Program-made: the position numbers and the translations under genes
In this document: in pieces, positions 52,388 through 61,052 of the stretch
How positions within the stretch are numbered: the stretch's first letter is position 1
Layout: the number at the start of each line of letters is the position of its first letter
Source: Duodenibacillus sp964509205
GTDB lineage: Bacteria > Pseudomonadota > Gammaproteobacteria > Burkholderiales > Burkholderiaceae_F
Assembly (NCBI GenBank): GCA_964509205.1
Contig: CAZDVW010000003.1
Location: 21,364 to 85,363, forward strand
DNA: 64,000 bases
Direction of reading: 5' to 3'
The notes under the pieces: model-generated
The model's database searches: none
Told to the model about the DNA's origin: nothing
Seen by the model: only the letters and a program-made list of their open reading frames with translations

Positions 52388-53734
52388 ATGGAAATGGATT
52401 TTTCCAAACTGGCAGACACAGCCTTTTCCATTGAAAAGGCTGCATCAGAATTTCCGAATATGTCAGCCATCGTCGATTGCGACCGAACGATCTCTTTTTC
52501 GGAACTGAGAGACTTAGTCAGGCAACGGCGTCAAGTACTTACCCGTCCTCAGCCGGGACGCCCTTATATTCTCACCGGAGAAAACACTCTTGATGTTTTT
52601 ATAACGATTTACTCACTTCTTGAGGAAAGAATCCCTTTTCTTCTCTTGCATCCGACATTAACCCAGCACGAAAAAACTGCTCTCCTGAATCAAATAAACG
52701 CCATCAGCAGTCCCGTTCCCGAAAACATTGCCGCCATCCTTCTGACATCCGGAACAACAGGGAAACCAAAACCAGCCATGCTTTCACGTGAGGCACTTGC
52801 TGCCAGCGCTTTCTCCAACGCAAGAAACATTGTGCTCACCCCGAATGACGCATGGCTCATGAGTATTTCCGTTTCACGCATCGGAGGATTATCCATTCTC
52901 ACGCGCTCGCTGGCGGCACGAAGCCGCATTGTCCTCTTTCCTCACTTTTGTGCCGAAAACTTTATTCGAGCGTTGACAGAGAAGCACATCACGCTCGCTT
53001 CGATTGTTCCAACTATGCTTTCAAAGCTTATCGAGGAGTTTCCAAACTGGAAACCGGATCCCGGGCTTCGTGCCATTTTGCTCGGCGGATCGAACGCCTC
53101 TCCTTTGCTTCTCGACAAAGCAAGCATACAAGGCATTCCTCTTGTAATGACTTACGGGATGACGGAAACGGCAAGCAATATTGCCTCCAGTTCCTATATG
53201 GAACGACTCAAACTGAAAGCTGCTGTGCGCACAAATGCCCTTGTCGAGCTCAAGACCGAAAATGAGACCATTCGAGTCCGCGGCCCTATGGTTATGAGCG
53301 GATACTGGGGACAAAAACCGCTTGAACCCAACGCTTGGTTTGACACCGGAGACATCGGGAAAATCAATGATTTCGGAGAGATCACTGTGTATGCAAGACG
53401 CACTGATCTGATCGTGTCCGGCGGAGAAAATGTCTATCCGGCTGAGGTCGAAAAGGCGCTTGTTCAAATTCCTGGGATTAAGGATGCTCTCGTTTTAGGC
53501 ATGCCGGACGAAACCTGGGGAAAAATCGTCACCGCTCTTTTGGTTGCGGATAAAGAGCCCCTGACAGATGAAACCTTAAAAACGGCCTTAAACCAAACCT
53601 TATCCTCTTATAAACGCCCAAGGCGCATCGCTTGGGTTGAAAAACTTCCGACAAACAATTCTGGAAAACTAAACAGAAATCCAGACGTCGTCCGCCATCT
53701 TTCCTTGAGAATTCTTCACTATAAGTCCGCCTAA
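52388..53734 (+). CDS. menE: o-succinylbenzoate--CoA ligase
   Basis: A 448-residue adenylate-forming ligase that makes OSB-CoA, the substrate of MenB. The AMP-binding loop LLTSGTTGKPKPAML, the YGMTETASN motif, the DTGDIG hinge and the final Lys in NNSGKLNR are all seen. The gene follows menB by 5 bp, which favours MenE over other acyl-CoA ligases. Other men genes are not in the window. Confidence 0.9.
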   Translation: MEMDFSKLADTAFSIEKAASEFPNMSAIVDCDRTISFSELRDLVRQRRQVLTRPQPGRPYILTGENTLDVFITIYSLLEERIPFLLLHPTLTQHEKTALLNQINAISSPVPENIAAILLTSGTTGKPKPAMLSREALAASAFSNARNIVLTPNDAWLMSISVSRIGGLSILTRSLAARSRIVLFPHFCAENFIRALTEKHITLASIVPTMLSKLIEEFPNWKPDPGLRAILLGGSNASPLLLDKASIQGIPLVMTYGMTETASNIASSSYMERLKLKAAVRTNALVELKTENETIRVRGPMVMSGYWGQKPLEPNAWFDTGDIGKINDFGEITVYARRTDLIVSGGENVYPAEVEKALVQIPGIKDALVLGMPDETWGKIVTALLVADKEPLTDETLKTALNQTLSSYKRPRRIAWVEKLPTNNSGKLNRNPDVVRHLSLRILHYKSA

Positions 53735-53735
53735 A

Positions 53736-53762
53736 GAAATAGCGGGCAAAGCCCGCTATTTC
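53736..53762. terminator. Bidirectional terminator between menE and secF
   Basis: A perfect 12-bp stem (53736-53747 with 53751-53762) with a 3-base AAA loop lies between convergent genes. The T-run is short on either side. Confidence 0.75.
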
Positions 53763-53781
53763 TCCTCGAAAAGATCGTCCC

Positions 53782-54717
53782 TTACGGAACAGATGCCTCG
53801 ACATCATCCCGCTTAACAGGCTTCACCAAATCTTCGCGTTTGACGCCCAGATAAAGCGCAATGGCTGCCGCCACGAAAATCGAAGAATAAATGCCAAGAC
53901 AAATTCCGATTGTGAGCGCAAGCGAGAAGTAATGCAACGCCGGGCCGCCGAAGAAAAACATGGCAAGAGTCATGGCAAGCGTCGACGTGTGCGTAATGAC
54001 CGTACGAGAAATCGTCGCCGTAATCGCCGAATTAACCACCTCAATAGAGTCGACTCGCCGCATCTTACGGAAATGTTCACGCACACGATCGAAAATAATC
54101 ACTGACTCATTGACGGAGTACCCTAAGACAGCGAGAACTGCCGCCAAAACGGGCAATGAAAACTCCCATTGCATCACAGCAAAAATTCCAACAACAATGA
54201 TGATGTCATGTAAGTTGGCAATGATCGCTGCCACAGAGAACTTCCATTCAAAACGGAAGGCGAGGTACAACATAATTCCGAGAACAACAAGACACAGTGC
54301 CGTCAGGCCGTCACTGGCAAGTTCCTCTCCGACCTGCGGACCGACGTACTCATTGTTCATCATACGCACGTCAGGATTCTTCTCAGAAAGGATTCGCATC
54401 AATTCCTTGGCTTGATGCCCGGAGTCAGCCCCTTCTTTCAGAGGCATGCGAATCATCAAATCGCGAGCTGTACCGTAATTTTGAACAGCCGCTTCCACGC
54501 CGAGACCGTTTTTAATGTCGTTGCGAACCGCTTCCGCAGAAATCGGTTGCGAGTACTGGACGACAACTTGAGTGCCCCCCGTAAACTCAATGGAAAAAGC
54601 CAGTCCGTGGAAGAAAATCCAATACACGGCTACCAAAAAGCTCACCACAGAAATGGAATTGAGAATGAGCGAGTAGCGCATGAAGGGGATTGTCTTATGA
54701 ATGCGAAAAAACTCCAT
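53782..54717 (-). CDS. secF: Protein translocase subunit SecF
   Basis: A 311-residue inner-membrane protein with six membrane helices and a periplasmic loop after the first. The family motif GLAFSIEFTGGTQVVV follows helix 1, and a VLGYSVNESVIIFDRVRE stretch (helix 4) is typical of SecF. With SecD it uses proton motive force to finish preprotein export. It follows secD by 9 bp. Confidence 0.96.
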   Translation of the reverse strand: MEFFRIHKTIPFMRYSLILNSISVVSFLVAVYWIFFHGLAFSIEFTGGTQVVVQYSQPISAEAVRNDIKNGLGVEAAVQNYGTARDLMIRMPLKEGADSGHQAKELMRILSEKNPDVRMMNNEYVGPQVGEELASDGLTALCLVVLGIMLYLAFRFEWKFSVAAIIANLHDIIIVVGIFAVMQWEFSLPVLAAVLAVLGYSVNESVIIFDRVREHFRKMRRVDSIEVVNSAITATISRTVITHTSTLAMTLAMFFFGGPALHYFSLALTIGICLGIYSSIFVAAAIALYLGVKREDLVKPVKRDDVEASVP

Positions 54718-54726
54718 GATGCCCCC

Positions 54727-56631
54727 TTATTTCTGATAGTGCTTAGCCGTGCGGCCTTTGCCATGAGGATCCCAAGACTGTCCCACACGAATATGCGCCA
54801 GCTTCTTCACGCGACCGTAAATGAGATTAATGAGTGAGCGAGAGACCGTCACCGACGTGAAAATGGAGGTCATAATGCCCAAACAGTGCACAACAGCAAA
54901 CCCTCGCACAGGCCCAGAACCGAAAATCAATAGAGCCACGCCAGCAATCAGACTTGTCAGGTTTGAGTCAACAATCGTACTGAAAGCGGCATCGTACCCT
55001 TCACTGATCGCCAATTGCGGCGTTCGACCTTCACGTAATTCCTCTCGGACACGTTCATTAATCAGCACATTTGAGTCCACAGCCATGCCAAGCGTCAGCG
55101 CAATAGCTGCAATTCCAGGCAATGTTAATGTAGCCTGCAGCATCGAAAGCAACGCAATAAGACACATGACATTGCACAAGAGACACGTTGCAGAGACAAT
55201 GCCAAAAACCGAGTAATAAACCATCATGAAGATGGCAACGACGGCAAATCCGTATAGCGTCGACTTAAAGCCCGATTTAATGTTATCTGCACCGAGACTC
55301 GGTCCGATCAAGCGTTCTTCAACAATCTCCATCGGAGCCGCCAAAGAGCCGGCTCGGAGCAAAAGTGCCGTATCCGTCGCTTCCACAGTCGTCATTCGAC
55401 CAGAAATCTGCACACGTCCGCCGCCGATTTCTTGGCGGATCACAGGAGCCGTCACGACCTCACCCTTGCCTTTTTCAAACAAGATGATGGCCATGCGTTT
55501 TCCAATGTTGGCGCGCGTCACATCTTTGAAGATGCGAGCTCCCTTATTGTCGAGTGAAAGATTAACCGTCGGTTCTTGCGTTTGCTGGTCAAAGCCAGGT
55601 TGCGCATCATTTAAGTTTTCCCCGGTCAAAATCACTCGGCGTTTGACCAGGACTGGATATCCTTCTCGGTCAAAATAACGTTCATCTCCAAAGGGAACAT
55701 TGCCCTGCGAAAGCTGCGTCAGCGCTTCGGGAGAATCGTCAACCATGCGCACTTCAAGTGTTGCCGTACGTCCCAAGATGTCTTTCGCCTTAGCCGTATC
55801 TTGAATGCCTGGCAACTGCACAACAATACGATCGGCGCCTTGCTGCGCAATAACCGGCTCAGCCACTCCCAATTCGTTAATACGATTATGAAGAGTGGAA
55901 ATATTCTGTTTCAGCGAATATTCCTGCACGTTCTTTATCGCACGCAGTGAAAGCTCTGCTTCGATCATAAACTTCCCATTCGCATCCGTCGGCTGAAAGG
56001 AAAGATCCGGTTGTGTATTGCGCATCAGGTCAAGTGCCTTGGCACGATCTTCCTCTGAGTTGAAAGCAATCTCAATTTTCGTTCCAACGCGACTAATCCC
56101 CGCATGGCGAATCCGCTTTTCACGAAACTGCGTTCTCAGATCTGCCGCCGTTGACTCCGCGCGCTTCAGAATCGCTGAATGCATGTCAACCTGCAGCAGG
56201 AAGTGAACGCCGCCTCGGAGATCAAGTCCCAGATATGTCGGCAAAGCGTTAATGCTCAGCAACCATTTCGGTGTATTCGGCACAAGGTTGGGAGCCACGA
56301 TGTAACTCGGGTCGGAACGATCCGGGTTAAGCGTTTTTTCAATGACTTCCCGCGCTAAAAGCTGCTCCTCTCCCTGCGTCGGATCAAAGCGAACGCGAAC
56401 AGTATTTTGCTGAGCTCCGCGCTCAAAGAAGATGCCATTCGGTTCAAGTTTTGCCTCAGCAAGAGCCGACTTGACGCGATCCAAGATTCGCTCGTCAAGC
56501 TTAACAGTCGATTTGGCAGAGCTCACCTGAACAGCGGGTGACTCACCGTAGAAATTCGGCAACGTGTAGACGAAACCGACGATAAGCACCACGGCGATGA
56601 AAATATATTTCCAAAGCGGATATCGATTCAT
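54727..56631 (-). CDS. secD: Protein translocase subunit SecD
   Basis: A 634-residue RND-superfamily membrane protein. It has an N-terminal helix (residues 9-25), a large periplasmic domain with LGLDLRGGVHFLLQVD, and five C-terminal helices with GMAVDSNVLINERVREE. It forms a complex with SecF and YajC. It follows yajC by 111 bp, a gap without an ORF. Confidence 0.96.
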   Translation of the reverse strand: MNRYPLWKYIFIAVVLIVGFVYTLPNFYGESPAVQVSSAKSTVKLDERILDRVKSALAEAKLEPNGIFFERGAQQNTVRVRFDPTQGEEQLLAREVIEKTLNPDRSDPSYIVAPNLVPNTPKWLLSINALPTYLGLDLRGGVHFLLQVDMHSAILKRAESTAADLRTQFREKRIRHAGISRVGTKIEIAFNSEEDRAKALDLMRNTQPDLSFQPTDANGKFMIEAELSLRAIKNVQEYSLKQNISTLHNRINELGVAEPVIAQQGADRIVVQLPGIQDTAKAKDILGRTATLEVRMVDDSPEALTQLSQGNVPFGDERYFDREGYPVLVKRRVILTGENLNDAQPGFDQQTQEPTVNLSLDNKGARIFKDVTRANIGKRMAIILFEKGKGEVVTAPVIRQEIGGGRVQISGRMTTVEATDTALLLRAGSLAAPMEIVEERLIGPSLGADNIKSGFKSTLYGFAVVAIFMMVYYSVFGIVSATCLLCNVMCLIALLSMLQATLTLPGIAAIALTLGMAVDSNVLINERVREELREGRTPQLAISEGYDAAFSTIVDSNLTSLIAGVALLIFGSGPVRGFAVVHCLGIMTSIFTSVTVSRSLINLIYGRVKKLAHIRVGQSWDPHGKGRTAKHYQK

Positions 56632-56742
56632 CCAAAAAATCCTTCAACAAGCGAAGTGAAAACGCCTTTTCCCAGAAGCACTTAAATGAACGAAAAGGCG
56701 CAACGAAAACTCGCGCGCCCTCTTCGCTCACATCATTGCAGG

Positions 56743-57081
56743 TCAGATCGACTTGATCGTGCCGCGCGGCAAGACAGTCTGCACTGCACCGCGCTGCATC
56801 GTGATCGTGACAGACTTATCATCGACACGGCTGATCTCAATGACAATGTAAGAATCATCCAAACTGACGATGCGTCCTGCCAAACCGCCCAAGGTAAGGA
56901 TCTCATCTCCCTTTCCCAAGGATTGGCACAGTTTCAGGTGTTCCTTTTGACGCTTTTGTTGCGGACGAATCAAGAAAAACCAAAATACAGCGAAAATCAA
57001 AAGAAGCGGAACAATCTGCATTGCCAGTTCCGACATGCCGCCACCGGCAGTCTGTGCATAAGCATCAGAAATAAAAAACAC
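56743..57081 (-). CDS. yajC: Preprotein translocase accessory subunit YajC
   Basis: A 112-residue membrane protein with one helix at about residues 19-38 followed by the family motif FLIRPQQKRQKEH and a cytoplasmic domain. YajC binds SecDF. The usual upstream tgt gene is missing; rpsI lies there instead, separated by 217 bp. Confidence 0.95.
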   Translation of the reverse strand: MFFISDAYAQTAGGGMSELAMQIVPLLLIFAVFWFFLIRPQQKRQKEHLKLCQSLGKGDEILTLGGLAGRIVSLDDSYIVIEISRVDDKSVTITMQRGAVQTVLPRGTIKSI

Positions 57082-57243
57082 GATAACCCTCTATTTTTCT
57101 ATGATGAGTAAAACATCCGCTTAAGTACGGATCTATTGCTGTCCATTCGCAAGTATATGGAGATTTCAGTCACATTGGTAGCGATCATTACAGCTTTGCG
57201 CTTCATGGAAAGTTTTTTCCGTGAAAGCACTCAATCTCCATAC

Positions 57244-57277
57244 AAAAATCGCCATCCGAAAATTGATCCGAATGGCG
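57244..57277 (-). terminator. Probable terminator of rplM-rpsI
   Basis: On the - strand a CGCCAT/ATGGCG stem with additional imperfect pairing (57250-57277) is followed by five Ts about 20 bases past the rpsI stop. Confidence 0.6.
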
Positions 57278-57298
57278 AAAACAGAGACAGAGCGACAA

Positions 57299-57691
57299 TT
57301 AGCGCTTGCTGAACTGCTTGGCTCGACGAGCCTTGTGCAGACCAACCTTCTTACGCTCAACTTCACGTGCGTCACGCGTAACCAACCCTGCCTGGCTCAA
57401 TGCGGGCTTCATCGCCGCATCGTAGTCAATCAGCGCACGCGTAATGCCGTGACGGACGGCTCCGGCCTGACCGGACTCTCCGCCACCTGACACGTTGACC
57501 ATAATATCAAAGGTCTCAACATTGTCCGTAACCTGCAAAGGTTGCATGACAATCATGCGACCCGTTTCACGCTTAAAGAAATCACTCAACTCACGGCCAT
57601 TAACCGTGATTTTTCCCGTACCGCGCTTGATAAAGACACGTGCAACCGAGCTCTTGCGACGGCCGGTGCCATAGTTGTAGTTACCGATCAT
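57299..57691 (-). CDS. rpsI: 30S ribosomal protein S9
   Basis: A 130-residue ribosomal protein with GTGRRKSSVARVFIKRGTG at the start and the conserved C-terminal RRAKQFSKR tail that reaches the P-site tRNA. It lies 11 bp after rplM, the universal L13-S9 pair. Confidence 0.98.
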   Translation of the reverse strand: MIGNYNYGTGRRKSSVARVFIKRGTGKITVNGRELSDFFKRETGRMIVMQPLQVTDNVETFDIMVNVSGGGESGQAGAVRHGITRALIDYDAAMKPALSQAGLVTRDAREVERKKVGLHKARRAKQFSKR

Positions 57692-57702
57692 CTTTCTTCA
57701 CC

Positions 57703-58131
57703 TCAAATTTCAAGAGCCTTAGGAGCTTGAGCCGAATGCGGATGTTCTGCACCAGCGTAGATCTTCAGCTTTTTGATCATTGCGTATCCGAGAGGTCCTT
57801 TCGGAAGCATTCCCTTGACGGCGATCTCGAGCACACGACCGGGATGTTTTTCCTGCATCTGAGCAAACGTCGTCTCATAAACGCCACCCGGATAACCCGT
57901 GTGACGGTAATACGTCTTTTTCAGAGCCTTTTCGCCGGAAAGACGGATCTTATCGGCATTAACGACGATGATGTAGTCACCTGTATCGACATGCGGCGTG
58001 TATTCAGGCTTGTGCTTGCCGCGCAAGCGCAGGGCAATCTCGGCAGCCAAACGGCCGAGAACCTTGTCCGTGCCGTCAACCACATACCAGTCACGCTTGA
58101 CTTCAAGCGGCTTGGCAGAGAAGGTCTTCAT
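57703..58131 (-). CDS. rplM: 50S ribosomal protein L13
   Basis: A 142-residue primary 23S rRNA-binding protein of the large subunit. The segments WYVVDGTDKVLGRLA and LPKGPLGYAMIKKLKIY are typical. A TTAGGTG site precedes the ATG by about 9 bases. Its promoter must lie in the gap 58132-58512. Confidence 0.98.
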   Translation of the reverse strand: MKTFSAKPLEVKRDWYVVDGTDKVLGRLAAEIALRLRGKHKPEYTPHVDTGDYIIVVNADKIRLSGEKALKKTYYRHTGYPGGVYETTFAQMQEKHPGRVLEIAVKGMLPKGPLGYAMIKKLKIYAGAEHPHSAQAPKALEI

Positions 58132-58512
58132 TTGTAATTCACCTAATCCAATGCGGAAAAGCCACGATGCTCGCGAAAGATGGCGCTTTCACTTTAACCA
58201 AAAGCGGCAGGAAAAGACCGCATTCGATCCGCCTCGGGGCGTTTACCTAGTCACGAAAATCGTGCGGGAAAACGAATCCTCCCGCAACGCATTCACATTT
58301 CGCCTGCATACCGAGATCATGTCGCCATCGACCCAGTGGAAAACGGGGAGATCGAAAGCTGGCTCGGCACCACCACGAATGAGGGCGTCATGGTACAGCA
58401 AAACAGACAATATTTCCAAATTTCAGAGCCCTTCGCTCCCTCAATCGAGGTTCTTGCAAAAGAAGGAACTAGGGTTTCTACTAACTCATACGAATTTCTT
58501 ACCTAGATGGAA
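58132..58512. other. Gap between divergent rplM and cspA, with an unassigned stop-free stretch
   Basis: This part of the 600-bp gap holds the rplM promoter, which I cannot place. On the + strand the frame from 58198 to 58503 has no stop until TAG at 58501-58503 and reads like protein in its last 60 codons (ESWLGTTTNEGVMVQQ near the middle). It has no good start codon or ribosome binding site. It may be a decayed gene fragment or chance. Confidence 0.35.
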
Positions 58513-58542
58513 TTGCTTATTTCATCCCTAAGGTGCTAATGT
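58513..58542 (+). promoter_or_regulatory. Candidate cspA promoter and long leader
   Basis: TTGCTT (58513-58518) and TAATGT (58537-58542) are 18 bases apart, with TG one base before the -10 (extended -10). Transcription would start near 58549 and give a leader of about 180 bases, in line with the long structured leaders of cold-shock mRNAs. An AGGAG site lies 8 bases before the cspA ATG. Confidence 0.5.
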
Positions 58543-58731
58543 GGCGACGGGGTGAAGTAGCTTGATGCGCAGGAGTGCTTACGATTCCCGTGCCCTCTCG
58601 CCTACGACGCCGACGGTCGGACGCGTAACATATCCCTTTTTTGCACCGGCCGGACTTGAGGTCTTCTTTTTACAAAGTGGGCAAGTTGATCCACGGGAGA
58701 TCTTGAGTGGAGGATATTAGGAGAAAACAAT

Positions 58732-58938
58732 ATGGCAAGCGGTATTGTCAAATGGTTTAACGACGCCAAAGGTTTTGGCTTTATTACTCCCGATGAGGGC
58801 GGTGAAGACCTGTTCGCTCACTTCTCGGCAATTGAGATTGAGGGCTTCAAGACGCTCAAGGAAGGTCAGAAAGTCACCTTTGAGGTTGTCACCGGCCCCA
58901 AGGGCAAACAGGCCGCCCACATCAAGCCTGAGAAGTAA
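58732..58938 (+). CDS. Cold-shock protein (CspA family)
   Basis: A 68-residue single-domain OB-fold protein that binds single-stranded RNA and DNA. RNP1 (KGFGFI) and RNP2 (DLFAHF) are intact, and it starts MASGIVKWFNDAKGFGF. It acts as an RNA chaperone in the cytoplasm; whether it is cold-induced or constitutive cannot be read from the protein. A strong terminator follows. Confidence 0.97.
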   Translation: MASGIVKWFNDAKGFGFITPDEGGEDLFAHFSAIEIEGFKTLKEGQKVTFEVVTGPKGKQAAHIKPEK

Positions 58939-58956
58939 CGCTTCAATGGTTCCCAA

Positions 58957-58990
58957 AACGCCCTCGTTTGCAAAGACGAGGGCGTTTTTA
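58957..58990 (+). terminator. Terminator after cspA
   Basis: An 11-bp stem (AACGCCCTCGT at 58957-58967 with its complement ending at 58986) is followed by TTT and A. The next ATG is only 10 bases further on. Confidence 0.92.
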
Positions 58991-58999
58991 CTTACTCAG

Positions 59000-59431
59000 A
59001 TGCGTTTTGGCTTCTTGCTTTCTTTTTTTGCCCTCGCAATCACGGTACATTTCTCTCCTGTCATGGCAAGCGACTTCCTTCATTTAGATATTGGCAACCA
59101 AACAATCCATCTCGAGGTGGCCAAAACAAAAGCTGAACATGAGCGAGGCCTCATGGGAAGAACCGACCTTGCCCCCAACGAAGGCATGATCTTTCTTTTT
59201 AAACCGGCTCAATCTGTTTCTTTTTGGATGAAAAACACGCTCATCGATCTTGACATCGCATTTATCGATGTCAATGGCATCGTTTTTCATACAGACACCA
59301 TGCGTGCCAACTCCCTGACGCTTCACCACTCATACGGAATTGCAGCCGCCGTCGTCGAATTACCGCGAGGCAGTCTCAAACGTTTTGGAATTCGCCCGGG
59401 AATTCGTTTCCAGAAACTGGAAAATCTGTAG
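59000..59431 (+). CDS. DUF192 family exported protein
   Basis: A 143-residue protein. Residues 1-23 form a signal peptide (hydrophobic run then MAS), so it is exported to the periplasm or envelope. The DUF192 core follows, with the typical ERGLMGRTDLAPNEGM and FWMKNTLIDLDIAFID segments. The family has no proven function. I chose the ATG at 59000 because it gives a complete signal peptide, but it has no ribosome binding site and begins 10 bases after the cspA terminator. cspA next to DUF192 is common in Betaproteobacteria. Confidence 0.88.
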   Translation: MRFGFLLSFFALAITVHFSPVMASDFLHLDIGNQTIHLEVAKTKAEHERGLMGRTDLAPNEGMIFLFKPAQSVSFWMKNTLIDLDIAFIDVNGIVFHTDTMRANSLTLHHSYGIAAAVVELPRGSLKRFGIRPGIRFQKLENL

Positions 59432-59526
59432 TTTCAATCCGTTTCAAAAAGCGCTTCCTTTAGAAAGCCGACCTTGTCTAAAATCTGCGGGTATTCTTAT
59501 CTCTGACTCATCACTGAGGAGACCCC

Positions 59527-60423
59527 ATGTCAAACCAAGAGGCACTGTGCTGTCTAACAGATACGATGACGAGGCTTACTGCTTATTTCGGCAAACATTT
59601 ACCCGACGACGTACTGCAACGTCTGAAAGAATTGCGAAAAGAGCAGACAAGTGAAATCTCTGAAATCCTCTACGAAACAATGTTTCGGGATTTGGATCTC
59701 GCCGCAACGCTTAATGTTCCCTCCTGCCAAGATACAGGGGTCATTCAGTTCTTTGTCGAGTGCGGATCTGCATTCCCTTACATCGGCTTAATTCCGCAAG
59801 CACTGAAAACGGCTGTTTGCGAGGCAACAAAACAAGCTCCGCTACGCCACAATGCGATCGAAATTTTTGATGAAAAGAATACCGGCACAAACGTGGGTTA
59901 CCGCATTCCGTGGATCGACTGGGAAATCGTTGAAGGAGACCAATGCACCATCCACGCCTACATGGCAGGCGGCGGATGTTCGTTACCCGGAACAGCCAAG
60001 GTTTTAATGCCGGTGGAAGGCTACGAAGGCATTGTGAATTTTGTTTTCGATACGATTTGCGAACGAGGCGTCAACGCTTGCCCTCCCCTCCTAGTAGGAA
60101 TCGGCATTGCCGGATCTGTTGAAGTTGCTTCACGACTCAGCAAAAAAGCTCTGATGCGCAGCATTGGGACACACAATCCCAATCCGAAAGGCGCTGAGTT
60201 TGAACGTCTTATTGAAGAGGGCTTAAACGAAATCCACATTGGCCCTCAGGGGCTTACAGGAACGAAATCCGTCATGGGCGTCCATGTTGAGCATGCCGCA
60301 CGGCATCCCTCTTGCCTTGCTGTCGGGGTCTCAACCGGTTGTTGGGCACACCGGCGAGCGACAATTCGATTCGCACCGGATCTCTCCTATGAACTTCTTT
60401 CACACAAGGGAGTGACGTTATGA
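59527..60423 (+). CDS. ttdA: L(+)-tartrate dehydratase alpha subunit (class I fumarase-type)
   Basis: A 298-residue iron-sulfur hydro-lyase subunit. TtdAB converts L(+)-tartrate to oxaloacetate. Cluster ligands are expected at C67 (SCQDTG), C185 (NACPPL) and C272 (STGCW). Long matches to E. coli TtdA from memory (APLRHNA, YMAGGG, VSTGCWAHRR) favour tartrate dehydratase over the two-subunit fumarase, although the two are related and activity could be on fumarate. A TGAGGAGA site precedes the ATG. It overlaps ttdB by 4 bp. Confidence 0.88.
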   Translation: MSNQEALCCLTDTMTRLTAYFGKHLPDDVLQRLKELRKEQTSEISEILYETMFRDLDLAATLNVPSCQDTGVIQFFVECGSAFPYIGLIPQALKTAVCEATKQAPLRHNAIEIFDEKNTGTNVGYRIPWIDWEIVEGDQCTIHAYMAGGGCSLPGTAKVLMPVEGYEGIVNFVFDTICERGVNACPPLLVGIGIAGSVEVASRLSKKALMRSIGTHNPNPKGAEFERLIEEGLNEIHIGPQGLTGTKSVMGVHVEHAARHPSCLAVGVSTGCWAHRRATIRFAPDLSYELLSHKGVTL

Positions 60424-61037
60424 GTAAAAAAATTCTCACTACGCCGATTAAGGCTGAAGACTTAGAAGACATCCACGTCGGAGACATTGTGTACCTGACA
60501 GGAACCCTTGTCACATCTCGCGATTGCGTGCATACACGCCTTGTAAAACAAGGACGCCAACTTCCTGTCGACCTCCGAGAAAAGGCCATCTTTCATGCCG
60601 GTCCCATCATGCGGGAAGCGAAAAATTCTCCCTGCGGCTACGAAGTCGTTTCCATCGGCCCGACGACATCGATGCGCATGGAAAAGTTCGAATACGAATT
60701 CATTGAACAGACCGGAGTCCGACTGATCATTGGCAAAGGAGGAATGGGACCGAAGACCGTAGCCGGCTGCTCAGAATTTAAAGCCCTCCACTGCGTGTTT
60801 CCAGGAGGCTGCGCCGTCGTGGCAGCAAATTGTGTTGAAGAAGTCGAAGATGTTCAATGGCATGACCTCGGGATGCCTGAATCGATGTGGGTCATGCGCG
60901 TAAAAGAATTCGGACCGCTCATTGTGTCCATTGATACGCACGGCGAAAATCTTTTTGAAAAGAACAAAAAGGTCTTTAACGAGCGAAAGAAACCCATCGT
61001 TGAACGCATCGTGTCCAAAACCGAGTTCATCGACTAA
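60420..61037 (+). CDS. ttdB: L(+)-tartrate dehydratase beta subunit
   Basis: A 205-residue subunit that carries the substrate-binding half of the enzyme. The start KKILTTPIKAEDL, the block SIGPTTSMRMEKFE and the late block VKEFGPLIVSIDTHG are nearly the same as E. coli TtdB from memory. It starts within the ttdA stop (ATGA). No tartrate transporter or TtdR regulator lies in the window. Confidence 0.9.
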   Translation: MSKKILTTPIKAEDLEDIHVGDIVYLTGTLVTSRDCVHTRLVKQGRQLPVDLREKAIFHAGPIMREAKNSPCGYEVVSIGPTTSMRMEKFEYEFIEQTGVRLIIGKGGMGPKTVAGCSEFKALHCVFPGGCAVVAANCVEEVEDVQWHDLGMPESMWVMRVKEFGPLIVSIDTHGENLFEKNKKVFNERKKPIVERIVSKTEFID

Positions 61038-61052
61038 GACACCGAGAGAACC

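Noticed and set aside
58745..58999. N-terminal extension of the DUF192 protein through cspA and its terminator
   Set aside because: It would overlap cspA out of frame and bury the signal peptide; the ATG at 59000 gives a normal exported protein.
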